Source of the DNA: Prunella strophiata
Taxonomy: Eukaryota > Chordata > Aves > Passeriformes > Prunellidae
DNA: 64,000 bases
Reading direction: 5' to 3'
Assembly: GCA_036583965.1 (NCBI GenBank)
Contig: JAZBQD010000014.1
Span: forward strand, 48,489,126-48,553,125
Made by a program: the position numbers and the translations under genes. The notes beneath the pieces were generated by a model that saw only the letters and a program-made list of their open reading frames with translations, was not told the origin of the DNA and ran no database searches. Below are positions 15,701 through 30,700 of this stretch, one piece after another; position 1 is the stretch's first letter; each line of letters begins with the position of its first letter.

Positions 15701-18700
15701 ATTAAAGCTGCCCCAGAACTCTTAAACAAAATTTCCTTCCTTTCAAGAGCATTTGTTACTCTGATTAATTTCCTTTTCTACATTTACGATAATTGTTTCA
15801 ACAGATGTTGACAGGTTCATATTAATATTTTCTCTTGACATATGAATTAGGGAGTGGTAAAAAGTTTTCTTAAACTAACCAGTACAAAAGAGGAGGCAGT
15901 AAAAGCTTATTTTATATATTATGTTAAAGATGAGGGTGAGCCCTTCATTCTAAATAAAACTAAAAGGGTAATTGATTTTTTTAAAAGAGGAAGATGTCTG
16001 AAAGAGAACACACATATAAATCTTCTTCAGTGAAATATATAGTTTCTTTAAGTGATTTTTTGTAGCTATTCAATTAAGCAAAAGAGAATTACCAATGAGT
16101 ATATACTCACAATAAAAACAGTACTTTCAGATACACCTGCAAAATACCAGACTGGAGGATATCATGCCTTTCTATGATGAGTTAAGTATTAGTCTTTAAA
16201 GAATGCTAGCAATTTTCATATACAGTTGAGTTTGGGGGCTTTGCTAGTTTTTTTAGTTGCCTTTTTTTTAATGCAGATGTAAATGAATGCTTTCAAAGTA
16301 TCATAAGATGCTACTTCCATATAAACTTGTGTAGGAAAAAATGGAAATGTAAACATCAGTGATTGAGGAAATGGTATTTGCAGCATGATTTCTGTCAATG
16401 AACATGTGATGCCCGGGTTTCTCCTTACAATTTTAACTCAGTCTAAATTCCTTTCTTCAGCACAGTGAGAGTGCATTCCCATGCAAAATCTACAGGGCAG
16501 TTCAATTTTAATGAACTCCATACTATATGAAAAATACTTTACCAATACATTCAAAGTGTTTGTTTCCATGTTAAATGTCAAGTATGATAAGACAAAAACT
16601 TGTCTGTCCATTTCAAGGATGAAAAAATAGAAATTGCCTGGACAAAATTGACAATAGTAACAGGCCACTAGTTTAAAAAGTGTAAAAACAGTAGAATTGA
16701 GAAATTGGAGGATACAATCTGCAAGTTAAACAAAACCAGCATACAGGTTGATTATGCTCTTGACAGACCTACCTATTTGTTCTGTACTATAAAGACATGC
16801 TCTTTATGGATGACTGAGCAGGACCATGAAAGAGGTCAAGTAATTTGGTAGAGGTACTAATAAAAAAAGAAATCACTCAGTAATTTTTAATGTGAGACAC
16901 ACATACTCATAAAAAGCATTCAAATATATCTTGAGAACTGTCTCGTAACAGTCATAAGGCATGCAAATACATAAATGAAATTTGTTACATTACAGTAAAC
17001 TGCATGAGATGCAAAGTTTTCTTATAAAAGTCATCCCAATCATGAAACTAATATCCAAAAGCTGCATTATTCTCTCATTTAAAACAACGTATAGAACTTT
17101 TAAAAAAAATTATAATTTGCAAAGCATCCTCATCTCTCATTTTTCAAGGTAAAAAGACAGCTCTACATAAAAGACTGTGTGCTGTTTTACAAGGCTACTC
17201 ACAGTATCCTTAGGAGATTTTCTGTTTCATGCAAGTATCCATATATTATAGTGCTTTGCAAAAAGCTGTATAATTGTCTTTTCTCAGCTTTAAAAAGCAT
17301 ACTTGATAAAAGTACAAAATGCCAAACAATTAATTCAGATCTCTGTGCACAGAAGGACAAACATTTAAGTAACATTTAAGCAATCCTGACAAGTACTGAA
17401 GTAGAATTATACAATCAAGATAATGATCAAGCCTGAATTTTCTTAGGGGTCTAACTCCATAAAAGGAGAGTATCATCCAGTGGCACCAGATCATTATTAC
17501 CACATTATTGATAAGTAACACAACCTCCTTCTTTTTCTCCCTGTTACTTGACAAAAACCTTCATGAAAGGAAGAGTACAGTCAGACATATGCTTCCAATT
17601 CTTAATTATTAATTTTCTCCCTTAGAGTAATGAAAACTCACTATTTTGAGGTTGAGATTTTAAAAGGAAAATGCCATATTACAAGCCTAAGATCACTTAC
17701 TAACAGATCAGTCCCAACAAGAAAAAAAAAACCAGTGCCATGAATATAAAATATTCTTCACACAATGTAAAAGGTGAAATTCAGGCCTTGCACTAAGTTT
17801 CTAAATGAGGAAGAAGAAAAAGTTCAAGTCATGAAATAACATATGGTTTTGATTGAGAAGAGCCATCTAGATATTTCATGTAAAGATTACACAAGACCTA
17901 TTTTATGACAGCTTTGTTGTCTGGTGTTTAAACATTTGAAAATTATAGGCCAATATTTTGTCAGGAAATATCACTGTTTGATGCTCTGATTATCTAACCG
18001 CCCAGACATTTATTTCTGAAAATAATACAGATTTCCATACTGATAATGAGTGTCAGCTGATAGCAGAGACTTGAGCTCTCTGGTTACTTTAAATAACCAT
18101 TTGTCATCTAAACTTTTTTTTCATGTTCAAATTTATAGCTGAAATTCATGCAAATCAATTCATAATTCTTGCATGGAAATCTGTCAGAAATTCTTCTGAA
18201 GTGCTGAAGGAAATCTGACTTCATCTCTAACCAAAATAGAGCACTTTAACCTTCATGCTTAGCAGTTAAAAACAAAGCTTCTTCAGCTCAGTAACAAAAC
18301 ATACCAAAGACACAACACTAAAACTTCTACTAATTCAATCTGTGTTTCTGTTTGAGTATTTAGATGTTCATATTTTCAAGCTATCAAAATCTCAGTTAAG
18401 ATACCATTCCACAATACTGCATGGCAATTAAACTATTACCAAGCTTTACGTATTATAATTAAAAAGTATGCAAGTTATGTATTTACAATGCCATCATCAA
18501 GCAGAGTCATCATAGCTTCACAAAGGGAAAGGGCTGTTTAACTAGTTCCATATCCTTCTGTGCAAGTCAACCACCTCATGGATGAAGAGAAGGCAGTGGA
18601 TGTAGTTTTCCTGGATTTTAGTAAGGCTTTTGATACTGTCCCTCACAGCATCCTTCTGGAAAAGTTCTCCAGAACTCTGTGGAATGGGTAGGTTCAGAGT

Positions 18701-21700
18701 GCATTAGGGTGAAGAACTGGCTGAAGGCTTGTAGTGAATGGGGCTACATTTGGCTGGTGACTGTCATTAGCAGTACTCCTCAGGGCTCAATCCTAGGGAC
18801 AGTTCTCATTCCACACATTCATTCAGCAATGATGTTGCTGTAGGAGTCAAATGCACCACTAGCAAAGCTGCTGATGATACCAAACTGGGAAATGCTGTAG
18901 ACTCTCTTGAGGACAGGAGCAGCCCTGCAGAGAGGGATCTGAGGGGGCTGGCTGCCAGCAGGATCAATGTGAGTCAGCTGTGTGTGCCCAGGCAGCCAAG
19001 AGGGCAAACCCCATCCTGGGGTGATGAAACACAGCATCAGCACCAGCTGGGCAAAAGGGGTGATTGTCCCACTCTGTTTAGCTTTGGAGCAGCCTCACTG
19101 GGAGAGCTGTGTGCAGTTCTGGGCTCCACAGTTCAAGAAGGATGGGAAGGTGAGTGAATGTATCCAGAGGAGGGCAACAAAGATGGTGAAAGGGCTTGAG
19201 CCAATGTCGTGTCAGGCGGGGCAAGGACTCTGGGCTTATCAGATCTGGAGAAAAGGACACTGAGGGGTGACCTCATTCTCTGTACAGCTTCCCCAGGAGG
19301 GGAAGGGGAGAGGGAGGGGCTACTCTCTCTCCCCCTGAGATCCAGTTAGAGGATACACAGGAATGTTCAAAGCTGCACTGGGGAGGTTCAGATTGGACAT
19401 TAGGAAGCATTTCTTTACTAAGATGGTGGTCAAACACTGGAACAGGCTTCCTAGAGAGGTGATGGATGCCTGTCAAGCCTGTCAGTGTTTGAGAGGCATT
19501 TGGACAATGCCCTTGAAAACACACTTTATCTTTTGGTCAGCACTGAAGTGGGTCAGGCAGCTGGATTAGAAGATCATTGTTCATATCCCTTTCAACTGAA
19601 GTAGTCTCTTCTATTCACATTATAGATTTGAGGTAGATTATGAGAATTCAGTGTTTTCAAATTATTTTTAATATTCACTGGAAGGTAAATTGTGAGAGCA
19701 ATATGTATTATCTCCAAGAATAATTTAATTATTGATAATACCCATAGCAAAGAAGATGAATGAGCAAATATATTTTACTAAATTATTTTGATTGATAGAA
19801 AGGAACATTTTAAAGTAAACAACACAGGATGTTACATTTTGGATTTTATGCTGTTTGTTAGAACTTTAAAACAATTTTTCAGCTAGAACTCCTTTCATAC
19901 CATTACATTTAGCAATTTAAAAATTTTCACGTAACAGCCTAATCTTCACAATATGTAGCTAAAATTTTACTTTGCTACCTCAGTGCTAATTCACTATAAT
20001 CACTGTTGCTCTATTTTCTCAAATTTTTCATTTATTAATAAAAATGGAACTCTGTCTGTAGTAAGAGACCTAGTGGTAAGTATTTTTACTACACTGCCAG
20101 AGCTTCTAAGACAGATGCCTCTTTCTGTGAGAGCAGCAGGTGGAAGGACCTGTCCACCAGTCAGAACAGCATCTAAATGGAGTGGGAGGGAGAAATGCCT
20201 GGGAACATATAGACTCAAGCACAACAAAAGTATTCGAAGCTGTGTATCTTCAAAGGTGTTGAAAAGGACTACAATCAAATCTCTTATTCACAATTGTTTT
20301 TTACAGATTATTATCATATTTTTTTGGAAGAGCCAAGAACAAACCTTTTACATTTCTTCTTCAGCAACTAAACTAAACGAAGAGACACACAGACCAAGGA
20401 AAAAAAAGTTATGTATTCAGTTGCACTTGAGCATTGCTATCAGTGAAATTACCTGCACCATTTATAGCATGGCATAGGGAAAATCTGTTCCCTGAACTAA
20501 AAAATGGAAAATTTTGGGTAACGTAACAGAGATAACAGATGACCCAGTTACATTTCTCATTGGCAGCAATGTGGGTAATGATGGCAAACAGATAAACATT
20601 TCAAATATGTCACATTTGTATAATTCACAAAGATCACAGAAATGGAGAAACAGATTAACATGATGTTGTAATATTTTATTATTATTGTTACAAATAATGT
20701 ATGCATCTATCTCTACCCACTAGTTTATGTTGGATTATGTAGAAAGGTCAAACAAGGGTAGAAGAAATCAAGTGGGAAAAGTAAAACAATTATCCAGATA
20801 AAAAATCAGCAGAATACTTTCAGGTAAATTGGTAGGATCATATCTGCCAGCAATAAAGATATTCAGATCTTATGTGAAAAACAAAAGGAGATTATGATCA
20901 ATTTAACACTCACTGCTGGAATGAAGAGTGAAAAGGCTGTTTACAATGCAAGGCCATAGAGTTTTCACACTAGAAAACAAGCCTCATAGTTTCATACTTG
21001 TGTTCTCCAGCTTTAGGAGAGCCTGGAATAAAAGTATTCACCTGAGCAGTGAAGCAACACAGATACAGGACTGATTTAAGATGGTTTAGGAAAAGCTTAA
21101 TGTGCCCCTTTAGCAAACAGCAAATAACTACAACAAAAAGTGATTTAACATGACTGAACACTTATTTTGTCAATAAATTCTAGAAGTGGCCTTTATATGT
21201 GTTACAATACCAGGATCACTCAGATCATCAAAGTTACTTAGTCCAGGGATTGCTGCTGCCACAAGCCCAACATCTTTTGGAAAAAGTGAGACTTGATTCT
21301 ATTCTTAACAAAGTGTACACTTACGCAATTACTACTACAAAAAATGAATGTAAGTAAATATAACACAATATAAATTAACAGAATACATAGACCACGATCA
21401 AATAGGGGCAAATCAAAATCTGAACATTAAGGCTGCAATAAGTAACGCCTTTTCAATTAGGTTCAAAGAGCATGCTTCATTATTCTAAAACTTGAATTGA
21501 ACAGATGTAGAAACAGTTTTAAACTAAATACTATAAAAAAATAAAATTCAATAACTTATCTGAGGTTTATTTCATAATTTCCTTGAAATCAATTTTAAAT
21601 AGCTTGCAACAGTGAAATACTAGTTTTTGACTGACCCATCCAGAAAAGTACACCAAACTCTAATTAGGAAAAGTAGAAAACTCTAAGCATAACCAGACAC

Positions 21701-24700
21701 ATTGGACAGGTAAAGACAAACTGTATTTAAGAGAAGAGAAAGTGCATACACAACCATCATTAAATTCAATAAATCAAAAGTAGTTATCAGATGAGCAAAG
21801 ACATAATATGCAGAGATAAGCAAGGATAATCTACAAATTATTAGCTCCCAAAAATTTAGTATAAATTAGTTTTTATGCAAAGAAATTACAATATGCAAAA
21901 CTGACAATGCAAATAAGGCATTATCTGATTTCTATTTCATGGTTCACTTCTGCCACCAAGACAAACAACTGTCATCATGCTGTCTACAACAATAACTTTC
22001 TGTTACACACAGTTTAACATCTTCTGCTCCTCCTTCTACAGAGTTATCCTTTTTCCAAGATGCCTGGCTACAAAACAGGCTGCCTTGCTGGTTGCCAGAA
22101 ACCTCCAAAGCTACCTTCTGTGTGCTGTTACTCCACTCTGGATTCACAAGATTCATATGCATAGGAGAAATTCAAATTTACATTTTAGATTCCCAACTTA
22201 GAACTACTGCAGGTAAGGGTCTACAATTTATAGTATTTGTAGCTAGCTCCCTTTGACAGATTACACTTAATATATGTGTAATTTTTCTCCATATCAGTCA
22301 ATTTGAGAGCAACTAAATTACAAGGATTCATTCCATTTTTCCTGATATCTCCTAGATTTCTTCCCTTCTAACCCCAAAATTCATTCCAGAAGTCCTGAGT
22401 CTTACAGTACAATTCTTGCTGACTATGTGCAGTAGTTCAGGATAAAAACTTTATTAATGCACAATTGGCAGTTATTGTGTTGGCAATAACTCTATTTTAA
22501 TGTGTAACTTTCAGTGTGCAGGCAAAACTGAGTATCATCTCCATGACAAGATGCAAAAGACAACAAATAACATTAAAAGGAATATGGAAACTCTAACCCA
22601 AAATCTCAGTCTACAGCAGGCAAAAGTCTGTCTTAGCCAGCTGAAGGAAGCCCTTTAGCTGGACTCACTGGTAAGCAGACAGGTCAAAGTAGGCAAGAAC
22701 AGCTTGCAAGTATCTACAGCTCTCCTTGCAATTTTTTTTTTCTCCAAGGAACAGCCTATTCATTACTGAAAATGCAGCTGAGCATGAAAGGCCACACATT
22801 TTGCAAAGAAATTCCAGTATCATTCCAAATTAGCCACCAAAAATCTAACATAATTACACAGTAATTATCACTCTTGTGATAAACTATGATAAACTCAGGG
22901 TGTCTTAAATATTGTTTGATCTACACATATGTTTACTGAATTGTAAAAGTGGTATAGAAATACACCTACTTTTGCCAGTTATCATCAAAACAGTTCCTGT
23001 TTTCAATGAGATTAAAATAAAACTATACTGTTTAGTGTTTAATCATTGTGGGTCAAAATTTAAAGACAAGTTTACTACTGAAAACCTTCCACAATGCACA
23101 GCTCAGGACTTGAAAGCAAACTAACTTAAGCAAAAAATGCAATCCACCCTTTGGGAAGAGAAATACTCCATGTGCCTGTGGTCCTGCTATTTGGAAGAAA
23201 AAGAAGTCTTAGGACCAGCTGCTGTCAGTTCAGCTGAGACAATCCAAGAGTAGGTCTGTGAGGCAAATCAAAGCAAAGTTAGGTGGAGACAATGGGGACA
23301 GTTTCTTCAAAAGCATGTTCTTAATCAGAAGGCAAAGATAGGTTCACTCAAGCAATTCATTCACACACACTTCTAACAGATACGTAAAAAATGGCCTTTA
23401 TTATGAACTCCATTGTCTTAAAAGCTACCCATAATTTCTGAAAAAATCTCATAATTCTAAAACAAGTGAGCCTTCTGTGATTCCACACTTTGGGAAGACT
23501 TGTGTTAAAATACTGAATCTCTCATGCAATTGAATACTGATATCCCAGTAATTCTCAAATGATTAACAGGAGAGCTGGAACCTGAAAACTGGCATTGAAC
23601 ATACTGTGCATTAGCTATGTCAAAGAAACACTGTGAAAATCTACACAGTAATCCCTATACTCTCTTAAAAGCTGTTTATCCTTGTTTTTTTAAATCTTGC
23701 ATTTTTAGACTGCAAGATTTTTAAATAAATCTAATAGAATAGGTCACTAAACTTGAGTATGAGGTATTGTTACAGGATGCATTTGATCTTTTGATCTACC
23801 TTTTTCATTACATTAATATTTGTACCTTCATTACAAAATTCTTCAAGAACTCATACACTTTTGCTAGGGCAAGTCACAAATTATCTTACATGGATTTCTA
23901 CTTGGACATAATACAGAAACTATGATTTATTTGTAGCTCCATTGATTAAGCTGCACACCTGTCAAAATGCTTAGATTCAGGGAGATGAAAGGAGATGAAA
24001 TTCAGCCAGAACTAACTTCTACAGACAGTGATTTTTTTTTCTTATGATCTTTTTATAAATTTAGATAATCTAACTCAAATTCTCTGAGCAGTTAAATTAG
24101 CAAAGTCTGATTTTCTCTAGCTCTAGTCTGACTCTCCCTAACTCTACAATTCCTATGCAGTGCTCAATAAAGGACAGCACAAATCTCTGCCTTCCCTTCA
24201 GCTAAGGCCCTAGCAACAGTATGAATTTTCCTACTCAGCTGCCTGGTTTTATGGCACTGCCTATTTTTGAAATGCTTAGCATTTTGTCAGATTTTTCAGA
24301 AACTGGGTGAAAGATTAAACAGATGTTGGTACAAACACATACATAGAAAATAAGCTTTCATGTCTTAGGAAGTTACAGTAAAAATTAAATACAGTAGGGC
24401 TTTCCAACACTGAAGAAACACCCACAACCAAGTTCACATTGACATTCATATATTGTCTTCCTGACTCAGCCAGCATATATAGAGAATCTGTTGATTTGGA
24501 GGTCACTTAAGCTCAGAAAAAAAGCTCACTGATACTGTAGTAAATTTTAATTAACCAAAAATATATCCACTGTTGGTATTGGCAGTTCTTTCAGACATTT
24601 TTAAATATTCTTTAGTGATTTTTCTCAACAACCAAATTAAGTTGTTTTAAATCCATGCAATGTGGTATACTAAAAACTCTAGTATGGTAAGAATTTGCCT

Positions 24701-27700
24701 TTTTTTGTTCACATTAAATAATGTATACCATAGAAGCAAGCACACATTTTCAATTTACCATTTACCACCTAATGAAATCTACATAAGCAAATAAATGTAT
24801 TTGTACAATAAACAGAAATCCCAACTGAATGGGGCTTTAAAATTTTAGATGAAAAATAAGCTACAAATGATTTAACTTTATGAGACAATTACCACAAAAA
24901 GCAGTATTCAGTATTTACAATCCTATTCTTGATAGCTATTACCACCACATCAATTTCTCATATGAGGGTCAATGCACTTCAGAAAAATCCTCTAGAAAAT
25001 AAGCAGTCACAGCAACCACTTTTTGTCTGGGAAAAAAGCCCCAACAAATGAACACTGTATCTGAGATCACAGTTGTGAGTGGCCAGACCTGGGCTTTGAT
25101 TATATGGCCACATTACCTGCACATTAGGAATAAATTATCCCCTTATTACAGGCAGACAGTTTATTTGGATAACTGAGACAGATGGAGGCAGCAGCTATAG
25201 TTAAGTCTCACTCCATTTTTAACTATATGGACACTCAATAGCAATTAATCAGCAAGTTATTTCTCATTAATGGAATAATTTTAATGATTTAAATGTTAAT
25301 CTGAATCTAATTTTAATTGCAGCACAACCATGATCATGAAGCTACTAAAATACAGAAATTACAGATTCAAAAAAAGACATGTTAGTCCCTTGGTGTAGTG
25401 GTTATACAAAATCAGAGCACTAATGAGAAAGATTTACACAAAGATTCTTTGAGGTGAATCCTGATGCTTTTCTCCACAGTAAATTAACTTATGACTTGGA
25501 GAATAAACCTGGAAATTTGACTCTAAGCATCATGAAGGTCCACTTTTCTAAGTCTGTTGGTTTTCAAAGGGCTGAACTTGTCCAGCAACTTAAACTGCCC
25601 TGATTGATAATTACTGCAACTACTTCACACAGGAATCAGTTGTTCATATTATAAAGGAACAACAATCTATTGTGGAAATGTGGAAGTAAACAGATGACAT
25701 CTGTATATTTCTTACAAATTTCTTCTTGAAGTTTTGGTTTTGCTTCAAAAGTGATCTTCAAGGTATCTAAAATTTATATAAAATCCAAGTGGAAACTCTA
25801 CAGAACATGATGAATAAAAGGCACAGTAAAAAGTGTTGTTATACATGACACTGGGTTTGATTCTTTCTAATTTATCATGTGGCAGAAATTCCATTACCTT
25901 AATAAAAATCAACACTTTACTAACTAAACTTACCTTCCCTCCCCATCCCAGCCCCCAGGATGACCATTTAATTTAACAAGATTTCTTCACATAATCTCAA
26001 ACTGCTGGCCTTTCACTTAAGATCACTTAAGAGGAAAGGAAAAATACACATTCTTTACTATAGTGTTGGAAAATATCAGGCTCTGATCTATCATAGAAAT
26101 TGGGCTTTGAAACAGCCCTGAACTACCTAGTAGGATTACAGAAACCCCACAACAAGCCACACACACAAACAACACACTCACAGACTTTTACTAATTTTGA
26201 AACAGACCATCATCTCTTTTTGAAATGTTAGTCTTTTCCCTTACATGAAAGCAATTTCCTTCTTGCTTTAAGGATATGCAAACTATGTATACCTGTTTGT
26301 TGCAGCAAATCAAAGTATCAAATCTGACACAATTCCACTGGAACTCTCGTTATACACTTTTGTATTTGGCTAGCTAGTTGTTTATTTTTGTGTGCTGCTT
26401 GGAGAATCCAGCTGCTAACACTGCTGACTTGTGGCTTCCCATCTAAGAAGCCAGAAGATCCAGAAGTATCACACTACAACATATCAGCCTACAGCTCTTC
26501 AGCAGGCATGGCTTCCAAGCTTCCCAGTACTAGTACTGCTAACCAAGCAAGCTGCCAGGAAGATTTGAGTTACACACAGAGTTTGTCTAGAGAAACTAGA
26601 AACTGAGATGCAGGAGAAAAAAAAAAAAAACAAAAAAAACCAACCAAACAAAAATATCCCACCCCCCCTCAACTTTCAACATTTAAATACCTTATGTGAA
26701 ATTGAGCTACTTTTCATATTTATCTGTGTTAATCATCAAAACCCACTGTATACATACTAGCCATTTCAGCAGATGCATCTGAATTTGATGTAGACTTTTT
26801 TTCTCCTGGGACTGCACTACACTGAATATTGAATGTTTATTATCATTAAATGTTTACTGCATTTTCCCCCCTTTTTTCTCCATTTTGATCCATTTCAATA
26901 CATACTTTTTTATAGGTAGTATAGTAGCTTGTTCCTGAATATTCACTAGAAAAAATTTACTGAATATTCTATTTGCATTCCTACAAAGTTGGAAGAGACA
27001 AAAAAAGAGATTCTGGATGTGCTGTGCACACTATTTTCACTTTCACAAAATTCTACCTGGCAGACAGGGAAAATAAAATTCCTAGTCCAGGAAAATGAGC
27101 CATGAAATTGTGAAACAGCTAGATGAAAAGGCAGTACATTTCAACATATGCATATAACTGAAGGCCAAACAAAAAATAACTTCAAAGTGAAGTAATACTC
27201 CAGAAAAATATTGCTCCTAGTGTCTTATTGTCATTACAAAATGATAATTACATTTTATAAGAGAGATTTATACCTATAATACCTTCAGTTATTAATTCAT
27301 GTACATGAATGACATCTACTTTAAAGCTCCATTTGCAACAGGTGATGTGAAGACATCACAAAACAACTTAAAACTGAATAAAAATGCATTTACAATGGTT
27401 ACTGTGACATTTCAAGTGGAAAATGTTCCCACACTACTTGATAATCATTATACATACTATTAAAATCAGCACCAGATATATTTTATTAGTAAGGTTTTGC
27501 TTTACAATATTTTCAATACCTTGAAGAGTACAATTTCCCCATATTTAACCATGAAGTTAGAAATATTTTTAAACCATAGAATTGTTTTTCACCCAAACCT
27601 GCAGTCTGTTTGGCAGCTCTGCTAAATTTTATTTTGTTCCAGATCAGCATTAAAATCAATGTGGTCATTTAAAAAATCATATTTTAATTAAAGTAGTTTT

Positions 27701-30700
27701 GTTTGTACATTTCCATTAAACTAAGTTGCATTTCAGACTGCACTCTTCTGAAGCAGAAAGCTAACCTTCACATGTGCCTAACAGTAAAAATCTAACCAAA
27801 TAATTGCAAGTGCTGTTAAGAGCACGTATCTTGTATTTCACGTAATATTTAAAAAGGCAAACAAACAAAAAAGCCTCAAAAGTATTTCCCTAAGTGGATA
27901 TAATCACCTGATTTTTGTCCCTACTTCCACCCCACTGAAATGAAAGCGCTGAATAGAGTGTATGACTGAATATAGCCCATCAGAACAAATTACTGAATTT
28001 TTCTTTGAAGTTACTCCTTACTTTCACAAATAACAGACTTTAGAATATAAAAGAATTTAAAGAGGAAGCAATATCACAGGTTTTTCATTTATTTGTTTGA
28101 AATTTTGTTGGTGTTTTAGACCAAAATTACATAGAATTACCAAATGACTACAACTAAACAAGAACATATTTTGTGATTACTGAGATTTAATCAACCAAAA
28201 CTTTAAAAATCACAATTTACTCCTCCACTAACAATATTCTGTGTACAGTAGAAAAGAATTGGCAAAAGAAATTAAAAAAAAAAAAAAAGCCTGAAAGCAA
28301 ATCACAACAACCGAGTAACTTACCCGCAAGGCTTCGATCACAAGGTCTCGTGCCTCTAGCTCTCCTTCCATTACACTCAAAAGCATTTGCAGTTCTGGCT
28401 TGCTCAGGTTATCCACATCAAACTCTCTTGTCTGTAAGAAGCAAAACACTGATTAGCACATTGACTACAATAGTTACTGTAATTTTGAAACACAGATGTG
28501 TCAGCATTCATCTACAGTTGTTAAAAGTTGGTGTCTTTATTTGTACTATACAAAGTCAAAATTAATAGCAAATAGTCTGATTATTTTCTTTTAAGTGAAG
28601 AAATTAAAGCCCTCCCATATTATATTGTTTCAAATTATTGCAAGGGATCAGTCCTGCAAAGTCTTGTGAATGATAAAGGTGAAATGGTAAAGTGGCTAAC
28701 TTTGTGACTTTGTTCCCTTGTGCAGCTTCAAAGAGGCTGAAACAATTGAACAGATGGGAAATAGTTCTACAGGGAGGAAGGCAAGAGAGGGGGAAAGGAT
28801 CTTGGCCACGGCACACCTAAGGCACCTGTGCAAACAGTACCAAGTTACCACCACACACTGGGCTGAATGTGAACTTCTGAAGAACAATTTGTGAAAAGAC
28901 ATGAAGTCTTATGTGTATGCTTTATTTGCAGTCTCATTTGCATTTGGCTGGAAAGAACAGTTCAGGTTTAAGAGGCACTAACATTCTTAGCAACAGTATC
29001 TTTCCACTCCACAGTTACTAAGAACTGTGTAGGTCTGACTGCCACCCTGAGCAAGACAGGAGAATGAGTTTATACTGATGAATAAAATCATTGAGCACAT
29101 ACGCAGTGTATACTGGGAATATCAGCGTGGCCTCTGTGAAACCAAGTTCACCTGACAAACTGCAACAGTTCTGTAACAATGTCAACAGGCACATGGTAAA
29201 GTGGATCCACTGGACACTAATGTATTTGAATTTTCCAGAAGTTTTGGACAAGGTTCTGTGTCCAGTATTGTACAGAAACTCCTATCCAAATGTATAGGAA
29301 TAAAAGACACTCCATGGAGAGGAAACATCATAGGTAACAACCACTCTACAGGATGGAAACAGGTAAGCAGGAGGCACCTCTGGGACCAGCCTTATTCAAG
29401 TTCCTCATCAATAACCTGGAAAAAGGACAGAGAAGTGGCAGACACAGCTATTTCATGTGGAAGCTGGCACATAGTTCTTCACTTACAGGTGAACAACCTC
29501 CTTTTACAGCTATATAAACCCCTGGTGAGCCCACATCTCAAGTACTACATAAAGTCTTTATCTTAAAAGTGTAGAATTGGCTAACTGAAAGAATGAAGGG
29601 AAAAGGAGTAAGTACTATATGAGAAAACACTACAAAGCCGGAAGTCTTGATTTTGGAGGCGCTGGTGAGGGAAATTTTATAATATTCACAAAATCACAAA
29701 GGTAAACAAAATTAATACAAATCTGTTTTTCACCATCCACAATGCTAACACAAGTAGGTACTTAATGAATTTAGAAAGGGATTACTTTCTAAAGGGAGAG
29801 GAAAAAAAAAGTTATTCCATGTGCTAGATTCAACTGCACAGATTGATTTTCAATGCGCTATTATTCCCTGTAAGGTAAACACTAGACTCCTAGCTATTTT
29901 GTAGATGTGTTTACTAGAAAGCCCTGCAAAGCAAGCACTCAGCTATCTTCAGTATGAAATCTGTTGCCAAATTAGGTGAGCAATGTATCTGGATATACTG
30001 TATTTTCCCCAAAGCACATACAATCTTAACATTCAGCTACTCAGGAGCTTAACTTCAGTAGAGAAAAATCCAATCAAGATTAAGGCAAGTACCATTTCTA
30101 CTTTTTCAAGGCTAGAAGATGGCAGAACAGTTGTTCTTCCCTCAGGCTAGAAGGCCATTGATCTAAAATACCCAAAAGCTGGATCTGTGTCAGTATTACT
30201 GTGTTACACTTTTACTTTGCAGTTAAAACACGCAGAGGTGCTCAAATGGCTAGTGAGAACTCTGTGCCAGAACTTTAGCTATTTACATGCAATATATGTT
30301 GGCTTGAGTTTCCTCATTTAGGTGAGTAACACGGATCAACCTCCCTGCACAAGTAGGGCCATCCCAGAGCACATGGCACAGGATTATGTCCAGACACATC
30401 CTGAATATCTCCAGTGAGGGAGACTCCACAGCCTCTCTGGGCAACCTGATCCAGTGCTCAGTCACTAGCACATATTCAGGTGGAACTTCCTGTGCAGCAG
30501 GTTCTGCCCATTGCCTCTGCTACCAGTGCTCAGTACCCCTCAGCACAGCCTGGCCTCCATCCCCTTGGAACCCTCCCTTCAGATACTGATAAACATGGAT
30601 GAGGTCCCCTCACAGCCATCTCTTCTGAAGGCTGAAAAATATCTTAGTTTGTCCTCATAAGAAATGCTCCAGTCACCCTATTTCTATTAAGCACAACTGT

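Larger units (their letters stand above)
12396..28323 (-). other. CTTNBP2: CTTNBP2 intron 2
   Basis: This is the longest intron in view (15,928 bases), between the exon 2 donor GTAAGT and the exon 3 acceptor TTAG. It holds a 33-base A run close to exon 3 and a CR1 reverse-transcriptase fragment at 18540-19612. The rest is AT-rich, with no coding exon I can recognise on either strand. Confidence 0.85.
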
